Assembly: GCF_039555535.1 (NCBI RefSeq)
Contig: NZ_CP154630.1
Location: 1,191,001-1,255,000 of the forward strand
Length of the DNA stretch: 64,000 bases
Direction: 5' to 3'
Source of the DNA: Stenotrophomonas maltophilia
Lineage (GTDB): Bacteria > Pseudomonadota > Gammaproteobacteria > Xanthomonadales > Xanthomonadaceae
Every line of letters starts with the position of its first letter. Position 1 is the first letter of the stretch. The notes below the pieces were generated by a model, which worked only from the letters and a program-made list of their open reading frames with translations, made no database searches and was not told the origin of the DNA. Of this stretch, positions 44,033 through 52,301 are shown in pieces. The position numbers were made by a program, and so were the translations under genes.

Positions 44033-44566
44033 ATGTGCACGTTCATCACCTTGTTCCTTCCTGCGTCGATTGCGCAGGTCGATGCCGCCGCGATCATGCA
44101 GCGCAGTGGCCGGCGCCTGTTTGCGCAGGATTCGCCCAGCCTGCAGTCAGCGGTCGGGCCCGGTTGGCAGCCGTGGTTGAGTGCCGTGCACTGCGATTGC
44201 GGCACGTCGCTGGCCTCGGCGCAGGCGGTTCGTGAGTGGAACGGCGATGCCGAACGCTGGCGCAGGAAGGGCTGGAGCGAAGCGAAAATCGCGCGCGCGT
44301 TGGCGGCGCAGTTGGCGCGGCATGAACAGGATCAGCAGGCACGCCGCGATGAAGCCTTGGGGGATGCCGGCCAGTGGTTGCAGCGTATCGAAGCGCTGTT
44401 GCAGGCCGGTGCCGCGCGTATCGGCCTGCTGGTGCGTGACTACGACGGTGCGGTGGGTGCCCGGCAGCCGAAGCCGCCGGAACGCCACTGGCCGCGCGCG
44501 TCGCTGGAGGCAGCGGATCTGCTGGCCTTCGCGCCGGGGACGCTGCACTGGATCGAGCGCGGGTGA
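44033..44566 (+). CDS. Hypothetical protein
   Basis: The 177-residue product starts MCTFITLFLPASIAQVDAAAIMQRSGR and has a CDCGTS segment, then a helical middle rich in Ala, Arg and Glu with WRRKGWSEAKIARALAAQLARHEQDQ that could be a coiled coil, and a C-terminal LLAFAPGTLHWIERG. No signal peptide or known domain is recognised, and there is no catalytic motif. It follows a REP after murD2 and is followed by a SMAG pair. Proteins of this kind are common in Xanthomonadaceae, so a real gene is likely. Confidence 0.65.
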   Translation: MCTFITLFLPASIAQVDAAAIMQRSGRRLFAQDSPSLQSAVGPGWQPWLSAVHCDCGTSLASAQAVREWNGDAERWRRKGWSEAKIARALAAQLARHEQDQQARRDEALGDAGQWLQRIEALLQAGAARIGLLVRDYDGAVGARQPKPPERHWPRASLEAADLLAFAPGTLHWIERG

Positions 44567-44572
44567 GGACGC

Positions 44573-44621
44573 CATCCACGCATGGCGTGGATCTACTGTA
44601 GAGCCGAGCCCATGCTCGGCT
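44573..44621. repeat. SMAG-like palindromes, two types side by side
   Basis: A hairpin ATCCACGCATGGCGTGGAT at about 44575-44593 is followed by GTAGAGCCGAGCCCATGCTC from 44598. It lies between convergent genes. Confidence 0.8.
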
Positions 44622-44626
44622 GGATT

Positions 44627-45220
44627 TCAGTCGTCCTGATCGAGGAACGCGTACCCGCCATCGATCAACTGTTGCAGGTACACATCGAAGCTCGGCGCGA
44701 TCACCGCATAGCTGTCCGGATCATGCAGGTAGCGAACCACCTGGCCGACGGTGCCGCGCGGCGCCGGATCGAAATCCAGGTACAGCATCGAGGTGCCGCC
44801 ATTGTTCATGCAGTGCGAGAAGCACAGGCGGCGGTTCATCGGCACGTCGGCGTCGATGCCGTCGCCGAGGATCTCCGGTTCGTCATCCAGCCACTCCTCG
44901 TAGATCGAGCGGATGCTGTCGTCCCACTGCTGCTGGTCCTCGAAGATCTGTGCCACCGAGCGCAGGTAGTAGGGATAGCCGCCGTCCTCGACGTCCGAAC
45001 CCAGCATGAGCACGCAGACCTCGCCGCCGGGGTATTCGCGGAAGTGCGTGCCATCCACGCGCGAGAGCAGTTCCACCAGGCTGTCCGGCACCTGCGGCCA
45101 CTGCACACGCAGGCGCTGCAGGTCCTCGGCGCTGGCGCCCCGTACGTGGGCCCACTGCGGGGCATCGTCGGCAGGCAGGCGCGGGATCAGGCCAGACAGA
45201 AAGCGATCAACAAGGTTCAT
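44627..45220 (-). CDS. SMI1/KNR4-family protein
   Basis: The 197-residue soluble protein has the SMI1/KNR4 pattern: RGASAEDLQRLRVQWPQVPDSLVELLSRVDGTHFREYPGG in the N-terminal half and FSHCMNNGGTSMLYLDFDP with a C-terminal SFDVYLQQLIDGGYAFL. Many SUKH-type proteins are immunity proteins against toxins, and others are regulatory; no toxin is adjacent. The ATG at 45218-45220 is immediately next to a long inverted repeat, and no Shine-Dalgarno is visible, so its expression may be unusual. Confidence 0.82.
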   Translation of the reverse strand: MNLVDRFLSGLIPRLPADDAPQWAHVRGASAEDLQRLRVQWPQVPDSLVELLSRVDGTHFREYPGGEVCVLMLGSDVEDGGYPYYLRSVAQIFEDQQQWDDSIRSIYEEWLDDEPEILGDGIDADVPMNRRLCFSHCMNNGGTSMLYLDFDPAPRGTVGQVVRYLHDPDSYAVIAPSFDVYLQQLIDGGYAFLDQDD

Positions 45221-45224
45221 GCGA

Positions 45225-45337
45225 AAAAAGGGGACGGAGGGGATCAAGTCGTATCCAACCACACCTGCGTCACGTCGCCAATGCAGAATGCGACGCGGGA
45301 GGGGCGAATACGGCTTGATCCCCTCCGTCCCCTTTTT
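45225..45337. repeat. Long inverted-repeat element between divergent genes
   Basis: The arms at 45225-45248 and 45314-45337 are perfectly complementary over 24 nt and continue with mismatches to about 45257 and 45305. The interior has further complementary stretches (CCTGCGTC and GACGCGGG). It fills the space between the SMI1/KNR4 start codon and the dienelactone-hydrolase leader. No transposase gene is present. Confidence 0.85.
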
Positions 45338-45353
45338 CTTGCGGAGCAGGCGC

Positions 45354-46139
45354 ATGAAACGTTGGCGATGCGGTGTGGCGGTGATCCTGGGCCTGGCGGC
45401 GCTGCCGGCGTGGGCGGCGATGAAGGCGCAGCCGGTGGAATGGAAGCACCAGGGAACGACCTTCAGTGGCGTGCTGGTCTATGACGACGGCGAGCATGAC
45501 AAGCGCCCTGGCCTCGTGATGGTGCCGAACTGGAAGGGCGTGAACGAATCGGCCATCGAGAAGGCCAAGCAGCTGGCCGGTGACGACTACGTGGTGCTGG
45601 TGGCCGATGTCTACGGCAAGGGTGTGCGGCCGAAGACCGATGCCGAGGCCGGGCCGGTAGCGACCAAGCTGCGCAACGACCGGCCGTTGCTGCGTGCCCG
45701 CGCGCTGGAGGCGGTGAACGTGCTCAAGGCGCAGGCCGGCAAGGTGCCGCTGGATGCCAGCCGGATCGGCGCGGTCGGGTTCTGTTTCGGCGGCACCACG
45801 GTGCTGGAGCTCGCCCGGGCCGGCGCTCCGTTGGCCGGTGTGGTCAGCCTGCATGGTGGGCTGGGTTCGCCGCTGCCGGCGCAGGCCGGTGGCACGCACC
45901 CGTCGGTGCTGGTGCTCAATGGTGCCGACGACAAGAGCGTGACCGCCGAGGACATCGCCGGTTTCCAGAAGGAAATGGACGCGGCCAAGGTCGATTGGGA
46001 GTTCACCAATTACAGCGGTGCGGTGCACTGCTTCGCCGAGCGCGATGCGAACAGCCCGCCGGGCTGCCAGTACAACGAACGGGCGGCCAAGCGCGCCTGG
46101 AAGGCGCTGGATGAGTTCTTCGAGGAGCGTTTCCGGTAA
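45354..46139 (+). CDS. Exported dienelactone hydrolase-family protein
   Basis: The 261-residue alpha/beta hydrolase has a signal peptide (MKRWRCGVAVILGLAALPAWA). The nucleophile elbow is GAVGFCFGGTT with Cys as nucleophile as in dienelactone hydrolase. Asp is in VLNGADDKSV, and His in YSGAVHCFAERDA. The Cys nucleophile and the FCFGG motif favour the dienelactone hydrolase subfamily, though periplasmic export and substrate are unknown. The ATG at 45354 has GCGGAG upstream. It diverges from the SMI1/KNR4 gene across the long inverted repeat. Confidence 0.88.
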   Translation: MKRWRCGVAVILGLAALPAWAAMKAQPVEWKHQGTTFSGVLVYDDGEHDKRPGLVMVPNWKGVNESAIEKAKQLAGDDYVVLVADVYGKGVRPKTDAEAGPVATKLRNDRPLLRARALEAVNVLKAQAGKVPLDASRIGAVGFCFGGTTVLELARAGAPLAGVVSLHGGLGSPLPAQAGGTHPSVLVLNGADDKSVTAEDIAGFQKEMDAAKVDWEFTNYSGAVHCFAERDANSPPGCQYNERAAKRAWKALDEFFEERFR

Positions 46140-46144
46140 ACAAA

Positions 46145-46211
46145 GGCGTGCCAACCAAGGTTGGCACCCACCCACAGCGGCGGGAATGCCGGCCAGCGGC
46201 CGGCACTACCG
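46145..46211. repeat. Palindrome pair, SMAG-like
   Basis: A GTGCCAACC/GGTTGGCAC palindrome (about 46147-46171) and an inverted copy of the CCGGCCGCTGGCCGG type with GTAG on the minus strand (about 46187-46211). Confidence 0.78.
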
Positions 46212-46218
46212 GAGTTGG

Positions 46219-47217
46219 TCAATGCGAGCGCTGCACCGCGTAGCGTGCCAGGCCGCGCAGGGCGGCCACCGCATCGTTATCACCCAGGCCATCGAGCGCA
46301 CGCTCGGCGGCGTCGGCGTATTCCTCGGCACGCGCGCGGCTGTACTCCAGGCCGCCGGTGGCGCGGATCGCGGCCAGCACTTCCGGCATCGCCGAGGCGT
46401 CGCCGTCCTGCACGATGGTGCGCAGGCGCTCACGGGTGGCATCGTCGGAGTGCGCCATCGCGTGGATCAGTGGCAGCGTCGCCTTGCCTTCGGCGAGATC
46501 ATCGCCCAGGTTCTTGCCCAGCTCGTCAGCGTTGGCCGAGTAGTCCAGCACGTCATCGGCGATCTGGAACGCGTAGCCCAGGTGCATGCCGTAGTCGAAC
46601 AGGGCCTGCTGGGTGGCTTCGTCCACACCGCTGGCCAGCGCGCCCAGGCGGGTGCCGGCGGCGAACAGCACCGCGGTCTTGCGCTCGATCACGCGCAGGT
46701 AAGCCGCTTCGTCGGTGTCCGGGTTGTGCACGTGCAGCAGCTGCAGCACCTCACCCTCGGCGATGCGGTTGGTGGCATCGGCCAGGATCTGCATCACCGA
46801 CATGCGCTCCAGCTCGACCATCAGCTGGAAGCTGCGCGAGTACAGGAAGTCGCCGACCAGCACGCTCGGCGCGTTGCCCCATAGCGCGTTGGCGGTGCTG
46901 CGGCCACGCCGCAGGCTGGATTCGTCCACCACGTCGTCGTGCAGCAGGGTGGAGGTGTGGATGAATTCGATGATCGCGGCCAGCTGGTGGTGGTCCGCGC
47001 CGACATTGCCGACCGCACGGCCGGCCAGCATCACCAGCATCGGGCGCAGGCGCTTGCCGCCGGCGGAAATGATGTGATCGGCGATCTGGTTGATCAGCAC
47101 GACGTCCGAAGACAGCCGGCGCCGGATCAGGGCATCGACGGCGGCCATGTCGGCCGCAGCAAGCGACTGGATCTGGGGCAGGCCCAGGGCGGGACGGGTG
47201 TCTTCGGTGATGGTCAT
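46219..47217 (-). CDS. ispB: Octaprenyl diphosphate synthase IspB
   Basis: Trans-prenyltransferase that makes the C40 side chain of ubiquinone from farnesyl and isopentenyl diphosphates. The 332-residue protein has both Asp-rich motifs: LLHDDVVDESSLRRG (first DDxxD with the following RRG) and YAFQIADDVLDYS, with GKRLRPMLVMLAGR near the N-terminus. Length and motifs fit the long-chain all-trans class. It diverges from the GH13 alpha-glucosidase with an operator-like 15-mer between them, so the operator could also touch ispB, though its promoter is not located. Confidence 0.94.
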   Translation of the reverse strand: MTITEDTRPALGLPQIQSLAAADMAAVDALIRRRLSSDVVLINQIADHIISAGGKRLRPMLVMLAGRAVGNVGADHHQLAAIIEFIHTSTLLHDDVVDESSLRRGRSTANALWGNAPSVLVGDFLYSRSFQLMVELERMSVMQILADATNRIAEGEVLQLLHVHNPDTDEAAYLRVIERKTAVLFAAGTRLGALASGVDEATQQALFDYGMHLGYAFQIADDVLDYSANADELGKNLGDDLAEGKATLPLIHAMAHSDDATRERLRTIVQDGDASAMPEVLAAIRATGGLEYSRARAEEYADAAERALDGLGDNDAVAALRGLARYAVQRSH

Positions 47218-47322
47218 GCGATCAGGCTTTCAGGCTCACCACTGATTATAGGCGCTGGCCGTGAATTCGGGCGCAAACCGGGCTGGCCGGCGTCCGCGGC
47301 CCCGCCAAGGCTGCCGCCTGCG

Positions 47323-47337
47323 TGAATACGTATGCAG
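47323..47337. promoter_or_regulatory. Operator copy 1 upstream of the alpha-glucosidase
   Basis: Exact TGAATACGTATGCAG with a palindromic ATACGTAT core (47326-47333), 94 nt upstream of the GH13 start codon. The same 15-mer recurs at 52150 and 54430, each in the sugar locus. The form suits a LacI-family repressor. Confidence 0.8.
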
Positions 47338-47431
47338 GCCGCGCCATGCCCGGGAGGCCGCCGCTAAGCTTGCCGGAACAGGATTTCGGCCCGCTTCCGG
47401 CGGGCCCTGCATGCCCGGAGGGGGGCTGTCG

Positions 47432-49045
47432 ATGTCGCACTATCCATGGTGGCGCGGAGCCGTCATCTACCAGATCTACCCGCGCAGCTACCTCGATGCC
47501 AACGGCGATGGCGTGGGCGACCTGCCGGGCATCATCGAGCGGCTGGACCACATTGCCGCGCTGGGCGTGGACGCGATCTGGATCTCGCCGTTCTTCAAGT
47601 CCCCCATGGCCGACTTCGGCTACGACATCGCCGACTACCGCGACGTCGACCCGCTGTTCGGCAGTCTGGACGACTTCGATCGCCTGCTGGCCAAGGCGCA
47701 CGGCCTGGGCCTGAAGGTGATGATCGACCAGGTGCTGAGCCACACTTCGATCGAGCACGCCTGGTTCCGCGAGAGCCGTCAGGACCGCAGCAATCCGAAG
47801 GCCGACTGGTACGTGTGGGCCGACCCGCGCGAGGACGGCACCCCGCCGAACAACTGGCTGTCGCTGTTCGGTGGCGGCGCCTGGCAGTGGGAGCCGCGCC
47901 GTGAGCAGTACTACCTGCACAACTTCCTGGTCGACCAGCCGGACCTGAACTTCCACCACCCGGACGTGCAGCAGGCCACCCTGGACAACGTACGGTTCTG
48001 GCTGGACCGCGGCGTGGACGGCTTCCGCCTGGACGCCATCAATTTCTGCTTCCACGACGCGCAGCTGCGCGACAACCCGCCAAAGCCCGCCGACAAGCGC
48101 GTGGGCCGCGGCTTCAGCCCGGACAACCCCTACGCGTACCAGTACCACTACTACAACAACACGCAGCCGGAGAACCTGCCCTTCCTGGAGCAGTTGCGCG
48201 CGCTGCTGGACGAGTACCCGGGCGCGGTGAGCCTGGGCGAGATCTCCTCGGAGGACTCGCTGGCCACCACCGCCGAGTACACCCGGGGCGGCCGCCTGCA
48301 CATGGGCTACAGCTTCGAGCTGCTGGTGGACGACTACAGCGCGGCCTACATCCGCGACACGGTCTCCCGCCTGGAAGCGGCGATGACCGAAGGCTGGCCG
48401 TGCTGGGCGGTTTCGAATCACGACGTGGAGCGGGCGGTCAGCCGTTGGGGCGGGCACCCGGCCGACCCGCGGCTGGCGCGTATGCTGGTGGCGCTGCTGT
48501 GCTCGCTGCGCGGCTCGGTGTGCCTGTACCAGGGCGAGGAGCTGGGCCTGGCCGAGGCCGAGGTGCCGTTCGAGGCCCTGCAGGACCCCTACGGCATCAC
48601 CTTCTGGCCGAACTTCAAGGGCCGTGATGGCTGCCGCACGCCGATGCCGTGGACCGATGCGCCGCTGGCCGGTTTCACGTCCGGCCAGCCGTGGCTGCCG
48701 ATTCCGGCCGAGCACCGGGCGGCGGCGGTGGCCGTGCAGGAACGCGACCCGCACTCGGTGCTGACCGCGTTCCGGGCATTCCTGGCCTGGCGGCGCAGTC
48801 AGCCGGCACTTCTGCATGGCAGCATCCGTTTCATCGACAGTACCGAGCCAGTGCTGCTGTTCGAGCGTATGCTTGCAGATGAAACCCTTCTGCTGGCCTT
48901 CAACCTGTCGGCCGAGGCGGTGCGCCATCCGCTGCCGCCGGGCAACTGGCAGCAGGTGGCGGTGCCGGGCCCGGATGCGGGCACGGTGCAGGGCAATGAA
49001 CTCCAGCTGCCGCCGCGCGCGGTGTATTGCGCCCGACGCAGCTGA
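47432..49045 (+). CDS. GH13 alpha-glucosidase (XgtA-like, intracellular)
   Basis: The 537-residue enzyme hydrolyses maltose or transfers alpha-glucosyl groups. It has the GH13 blocks with catalytic Asp201 (GFRLDAINF), Glu270 (SLGEISSE) and Asp331 (SNHDVERAV). These numbers coincide with those I recall for the Xanthomonas alpha-glucosyl transfer enzyme. The N-terminus WWRGAVIYQIYPRSYLDANGDG is typical of alpha-glucosidases of the GH13_23 type. No signal peptide is visible, so it should be cytoplasmic and act on imported maltose/maltodextrin. The ATG at 47432 has GGAGGGGGG upstream, and an operator lies 94 nt upstream. An intrinsic terminator follows. Confidence 0.92.
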   Translation: MSHYPWWRGAVIYQIYPRSYLDANGDGVGDLPGIIERLDHIAALGVDAIWISPFFKSPMADFGYDIADYRDVDPLFGSLDDFDRLLAKAHGLGLKVMIDQVLSHTSIEHAWFRESRQDRSNPKADWYVWADPREDGTPPNNWLSLFGGGAWQWEPRREQYYLHNFLVDQPDLNFHHPDVQQATLDNVRFWLDRGVDGFRLDAINFCFHDAQLRDNPPKPADKRVGRGFSPDNPYAYQYHYYNNTQPENLPFLEQLRALLDEYPGAVSLGEISSEDSLATTAEYTRGGRLHMGYSFELLVDDYSAAYIRDTVSRLEAAMTEGWPCWAVSNHDVERAVSRWGGHPADPRLARMLVALLCSLRGSVCLYQGEELGLAEAEVPFEALQDPYGITFWPNFKGRDGCRTPMPWTDAPLAGFTSGQPWLPIPAEHRAAAVAVQERDPHSVLTAFRAFLAWRRSQPALLHGSIRFIDSTEPVLLFERMLADETLLLAFNLSAEAVRHPLPPGNWQQVAVPGPDAGTVQGNELQLPPRAVYCARRS

Positions 49046-49072
49046 CCGTTTTCTCCGGTGGCGGTACTTGCG

Positions 49073-49104
49073 GGGACGGGGCCGAAGCGCCCCGTCCCTT
49101 TTTT
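49073..49104 (+). terminator. Intrinsic terminator after the alpha-glucosidase gene
   Basis: A 9-bp perfect stem (GGGACGGGG/CCCCGTCCC) with an 8-nt loop is followed by six T. It starts 28 nt after the stop. Confidence 0.92.
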
Positions 49105-49142
49105 GTGGGCGGGGCCCTGTCGACCAACGGCCAGCCTTTGCG

Positions 49143-49175
49143 CAAAAGAAAACCCGCTGCCTGCGCAGCGGGTTT
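49143..49175 (-). terminator. Intrinsic terminator after the sugar-locus TonB receptor
   Basis: On the minus strand a stem AAACCCGCTGC/GCAGCGGGTTT, loop of 4, is followed by TTTTCTTTT. It can also work on the plus strand. Confidence 0.85.
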
Positions 49176-49199
49176 CCGGTCCTGCTCCCTGTTTTCTGT

Positions 49200-49257
49200 T
49201 GCCGGCCAGCGGCCGGCACTACCGAGTCCGGGGCGCCGGGCAGGGCCCGGCACGACC
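49200..49257. repeat. Two GTAG-family palindromes in tandem
   Basis: A minus-strand GGTAGTGCCGGCCGCTGGCC copy and a second of the GCCGGGC/GCCCGGC type, directly downstream of the TonB receptor stop at 49258. Confidence 0.75.
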
Positions 49258-52026
49258 TCAGAACTTGTAGTTCACGCCCAGCATGTAGGTGCGGCCCCAC
49301 TCGATGTACTCCAGCGGGCGGTCCTTGCTGCCGGCATAGGTGCGGTACGGCTCGTTGGTCAGGTTGCTGCCCTGCAGCAGCAGGGTCAGCCCGCGCAGGC
49401 TGCTGCTGTCGCTGAAGGTGTAGCTGATCTGTGCATCGGTCACGTTCTCGCCCACCACGTAACGCAGCGTGCGGTTGCCGTTGAAGTTGCCGATCTCACC
49501 AATGAAGTCCGAGCGGCGGCGCTGGCTCACGCGTGCTTCAAAGCCACTGCGCTCGTAGTAGGCGGTGAAGTTGTACACGCGCTTGGACAGGCCGGGCAGG
49601 CTGATCGGGTCACTGCCCACGCTGGAGGCGCTTTCCGGATCCAGGATGGTGATGTCGCTCTTGTTGAAGGTCGCGCTGGCCTGCACGCCGAAGCCACGCA
49701 GGCTGTCGGTCAGCATCTCCAGCGGGAACGACCCGGTCAGTTCCAGCCCCTTCAACGTGCCGCCCTTGCCGTTCTGCGGCGTGGAGAAGGTGCCGGTGGT
49801 CAGCACCGGTGCGGTCATGCCCGGTGGCGGCAGGTAGTTGCCCAGCAGGCCGCTGAAGTCATAGTTGTCCACCGATTGCGTGTAGACGTAGCTCTTCAGG
49901 TCCTTGTAGAAGATCGCCGCAGCCACGTAGGCCTTCTCGCCGAAGTACTTCTCATAGGACAGGTCCAGCGCGGTTGCGCGCCACGGATCCAGCAGCGGAT
50001 TGCCGCCGCTGCCACCGGGGCGGCCGTTGTTGGTATCCACGCCGAATTCCAGGCCGGCACGCATCTGGTCCACGCGCGGGCGCGCCACCTGCTTGGCGGC
50101 GGCAAAGCGCAGCGTCTGCTGGTGCGGGAACATGAACACCAGGTTCAAGCTCGGCAACCAATCCTTGTAGGTCTTGCCGGCAGAGAAGGGCTGGATGTTG
50201 CTGCCCGCCGGCTGCGAGCTGTCCCAGTAGCGCGAATCCGAGCTCTGGTCGGTGTGCTGCATCTGCACGCCGATGTTGCCGCGCACGCCGACCACGCCGA
50301 TGTCGGTGTTGATGTTCAGGCGTGCCCACGCGGTGGTGATCTTCTCCTCGACCGTCCACGACTTGGGAATCAGGTAGTCCAGGTTGTCGACCGGATTGAA
50401 GGTCATGTAGCGACCCACCGCTGCCGGCACGTTCCACGACGGGATGTAGCCGATGCCGGCGAAACCGAGGTTGACCGGCCGGTACTGCAGGTCCGGGGCG
50501 ATGGTGGATTCGCCTTGGGCGCCGAGCAGGATGTTGCCTTCGGCCTGGGCCTTCTGCTTGCGACGGTCGGCATAGTTCACGCCCACGTCCACATCCGAGA
50601 ACCAGCTGGACATGGCTTCGGGAACCGGCAGCGTCGCCGCCAGCTTTGCGCCCTTCAAACGGTCTTCGACCTCCGGCACCTTGCCGTAGCCGGAACCATA
50701 GATCGTGTTGGTCAGGAACAGGCTGTCCGGATTGGAATAGTCACGCCCCGGCGTGATCTGCGAGAAGCTGTTGTTGTTCACCACCAGGCCGATCGTGTCG
50801 AACTGCGGGCGCGGCACCAGCTGCAGGTTGTTTTCCAGATTGATCTCGCGGCGGGTCGCCTTCGAGTAGTTCAGGTCGGCGACCAGCTTCACGCCGCCGA
50901 CGTTGAACTCGTTGTTCCAGCCGAACGCGTCGATCTTGTCCTTGCGCTTGTTGTACATGCCGCGGACCAGCGGGTACGCATTGCTGATCGTGCCACCGGT
51001 GAAGCTGCCATCGGCATTGCGGCCGACATTGCTGAACACCGGCAGGATCGCGTTGGGATTGTTGCTGTCCTCGCCATTGCCACTGAGGCTCAGCTCGAAC
51101 TGGTTGGCGGTGTCGATCTGCTCGGCTTCGGTGTGGAACGCGTCGAAGGTGCTGGTCCAGCTGTTGCTCGGGCGGAACTGGATCGTCGCCATCACGCCGT
51201 CGCGCTTGTTGTTGCCGGTACGGCGCAACGCCTTGATGCCGTCGGTGAAGTAGGTGCCTGGCGCGATTCCGCGACGCTGGCCTTTGTCGGTGTGCTCGGT
51301 GGTCCAGGGCTCGTAGAGGCCGACCTGGTTCTCCTGGATCGGCATGTCGCTGTGCGCGTAACCGATGGCGATGCCCAGGGTGTTGTCGAAGAACTGGTCG
51401 ATGTAGCTGGCACTGAAACGATTGCCGTACGGATCGATGTTGGCGGCGCGGCCCAGGGAGCTCTTCTGGTAGCGGCCGCTGACCGCGATCACGCGCTCGC
51501 CGAAGCTGAGCGGGCGTGCGGTCTGCATGTCGATGGTGCCCGACAGGCCCTGGCCGACCAGGGCCGCGTCCGGGGTCTTGTAGACGGTCACGCCGTTGAC
51601 CAGCTCGGACGGGTACTGGTCGAACTCGACACCGCGGTTGTCGCCGGTGCTGACCACTTCACGGCCATTGAGCAGGGTGGTGGCGAAGTCGGGTGACAGG
51701 CCGCGCACGCTGATCACCTGCGCACGGCCGGCAACGCGCTGGGCGGCCAGGCCGGGAAGGCGCGAGATGGATTCGGCGATGCTGACGTCGGGCAGCTTGC
51801 CGATGTCTTCGGCGGAGATCGCCTCGACCACCGAGGTGGCGTCCTGCTTGACTGCGATCGCGCTCTCGATGCCGCGGCGGATGCCGGTGACCTGCACCGT
51901 ATCCAGGTTGGTGGCGGCGGTGCCGGCCGGCGTGGTGGTGCTCTGCGTGGACTGTGCCGACGCCAGCGTCGGCGCCAGCACAACGGCCAGCGCGAGACTC
52001 AGCGCACTGTGCTTGTGGTTCAACAT
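49258..52026 (-). CDS. TonB-dependent receptor of the maltodextrin locus
   Basis: The 922-residue outer-membrane receptor has a signal peptide (ALSLALAVVLAPTLASA) and the TonB-box region LDTVQVTGIRRGIESAIAVKQDATSVVEAI, typical of the carbohydrate (CUT-type) receptor group with longer plugs. It continues with EDIGKLPDVSIAESISRLPG, VISVRGLSPDFATTLLNGR and TIDMQTARPLSFG, and ends in GVNYKF. These receptors import oligosaccharides under TonB energy. The ATG at 52026 has GGGAGGGGAAA just upstream; the frame upstream is unrelated. An operator copy lies 124 nt upstream. The substrate, probably maltodextrin, is inferred from neighbours. Confidence 0.92.
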   Translation of the reverse strand: MLNHKHSALSLALAVVLAPTLASAQSTQSTTTPAGTAATNLDTVQVTGIRRGIESAIAVKQDATSVVEAISAEDIGKLPDVSIAESISRLPGLAAQRVAGRAQVISVRGLSPDFATTLLNGREVVSTGDNRGVEFDQYPSELVNGVTVYKTPDAALVGQGLSGTIDMQTARPLSFGERVIAVSGRYQKSSLGRAANIDPYGNRFSASYIDQFFDNTLGIAIGYAHSDMPIQENQVGLYEPWTTEHTDKGQRRGIAPGTYFTDGIKALRRTGNNKRDGVMATIQFRPSNSWTSTFDAFHTEAEQIDTANQFELSLSGNGEDSNNPNAILPVFSNVGRNADGSFTGGTISNAYPLVRGMYNKRKDKIDAFGWNNEFNVGGVKLVADLNYSKATRREINLENNLQLVPRPQFDTIGLVVNNNSFSQITPGRDYSNPDSLFLTNTIYGSGYGKVPEVEDRLKGAKLAATLPVPEAMSSWFSDVDVGVNYADRRKQKAQAEGNILLGAQGESTIAPDLQYRPVNLGFAGIGYIPSWNVPAAVGRYMTFNPVDNLDYLIPKSWTVEEKITTAWARLNINTDIGVVGVRGNIGVQMQHTDQSSDSRYWDSSQPAGSNIQPFSAGKTYKDWLPSLNLVFMFPHQQTLRFAAAKQVARPRVDQMRAGLEFGVDTNNGRPGGSGGNPLLDPWRATALDLSYEKYFGEKAYVAAAIFYKDLKSYVYTQSVDNYDFSGLLGNYLPPPGMTAPVLTTGTFSTPQNGKGGTLKGLELTGSFPLEMLTDSLRGFGVQASATFNKSDITILDPESASSVGSDPISLPGLSKRVYNFTAYYERSGFEARVSQRRRSDFIGEIGNFNGNRTLRYVVGENVTDAQISYTFSDSSSLRGLTLLLQGSNLTNEPYRTYAGSKDRPLEYIEWGRTYMLGVNYKF

Positions 52027-52149
52027 TTTCCCCTCCCAGGCAATGTTGCAGATCGATCTGTGAGCGTTCCGGCGGTGCCGTGAACGTGCGACGCGGTGGC
52101 CGCTGTCGTCGCCGCTATGGTAGGCAGCGCATTCTTCGCGGGAATCACC

Positions 52150-52164
52150 CTGCATACGTATTCA
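52150..52164. promoter_or_regulatory. Operator copy 2 upstream of the TonB receptor
   Basis: Reads TGAATACGTATGCAG on the minus strand, identical to copies 1 and 3, with the ATACGTAT core at 52154-52161. It is 124 nt upstream of the receptor start. Confidence 0.82.
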
Positions 52165-52207
52165 ATGGCGTTTGCAGGGGTGTAATCGCTTTCAAGTGTC
52201 TCGTTCT

Positions 52208-52279
52208 GTAGAACCGAGCCCATGCTCGGCTGCATTTCGGTGCTGCGCACCGCCGCCCGAGCGTGGGCTCGGGCGCTAC
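52208..52279. repeat. SMAG-like palindrome pair
   Basis: GTAGAACCGAGCCCATGCTC from 52208 and an inverted copy ending GGGCGCTAC at 52279, between the receptor leader and the GH97 stop. Confidence 0.8.
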
Positions 52280-52301
52280 GGGGGCGCAGGCAGGAAAACG
52301 T

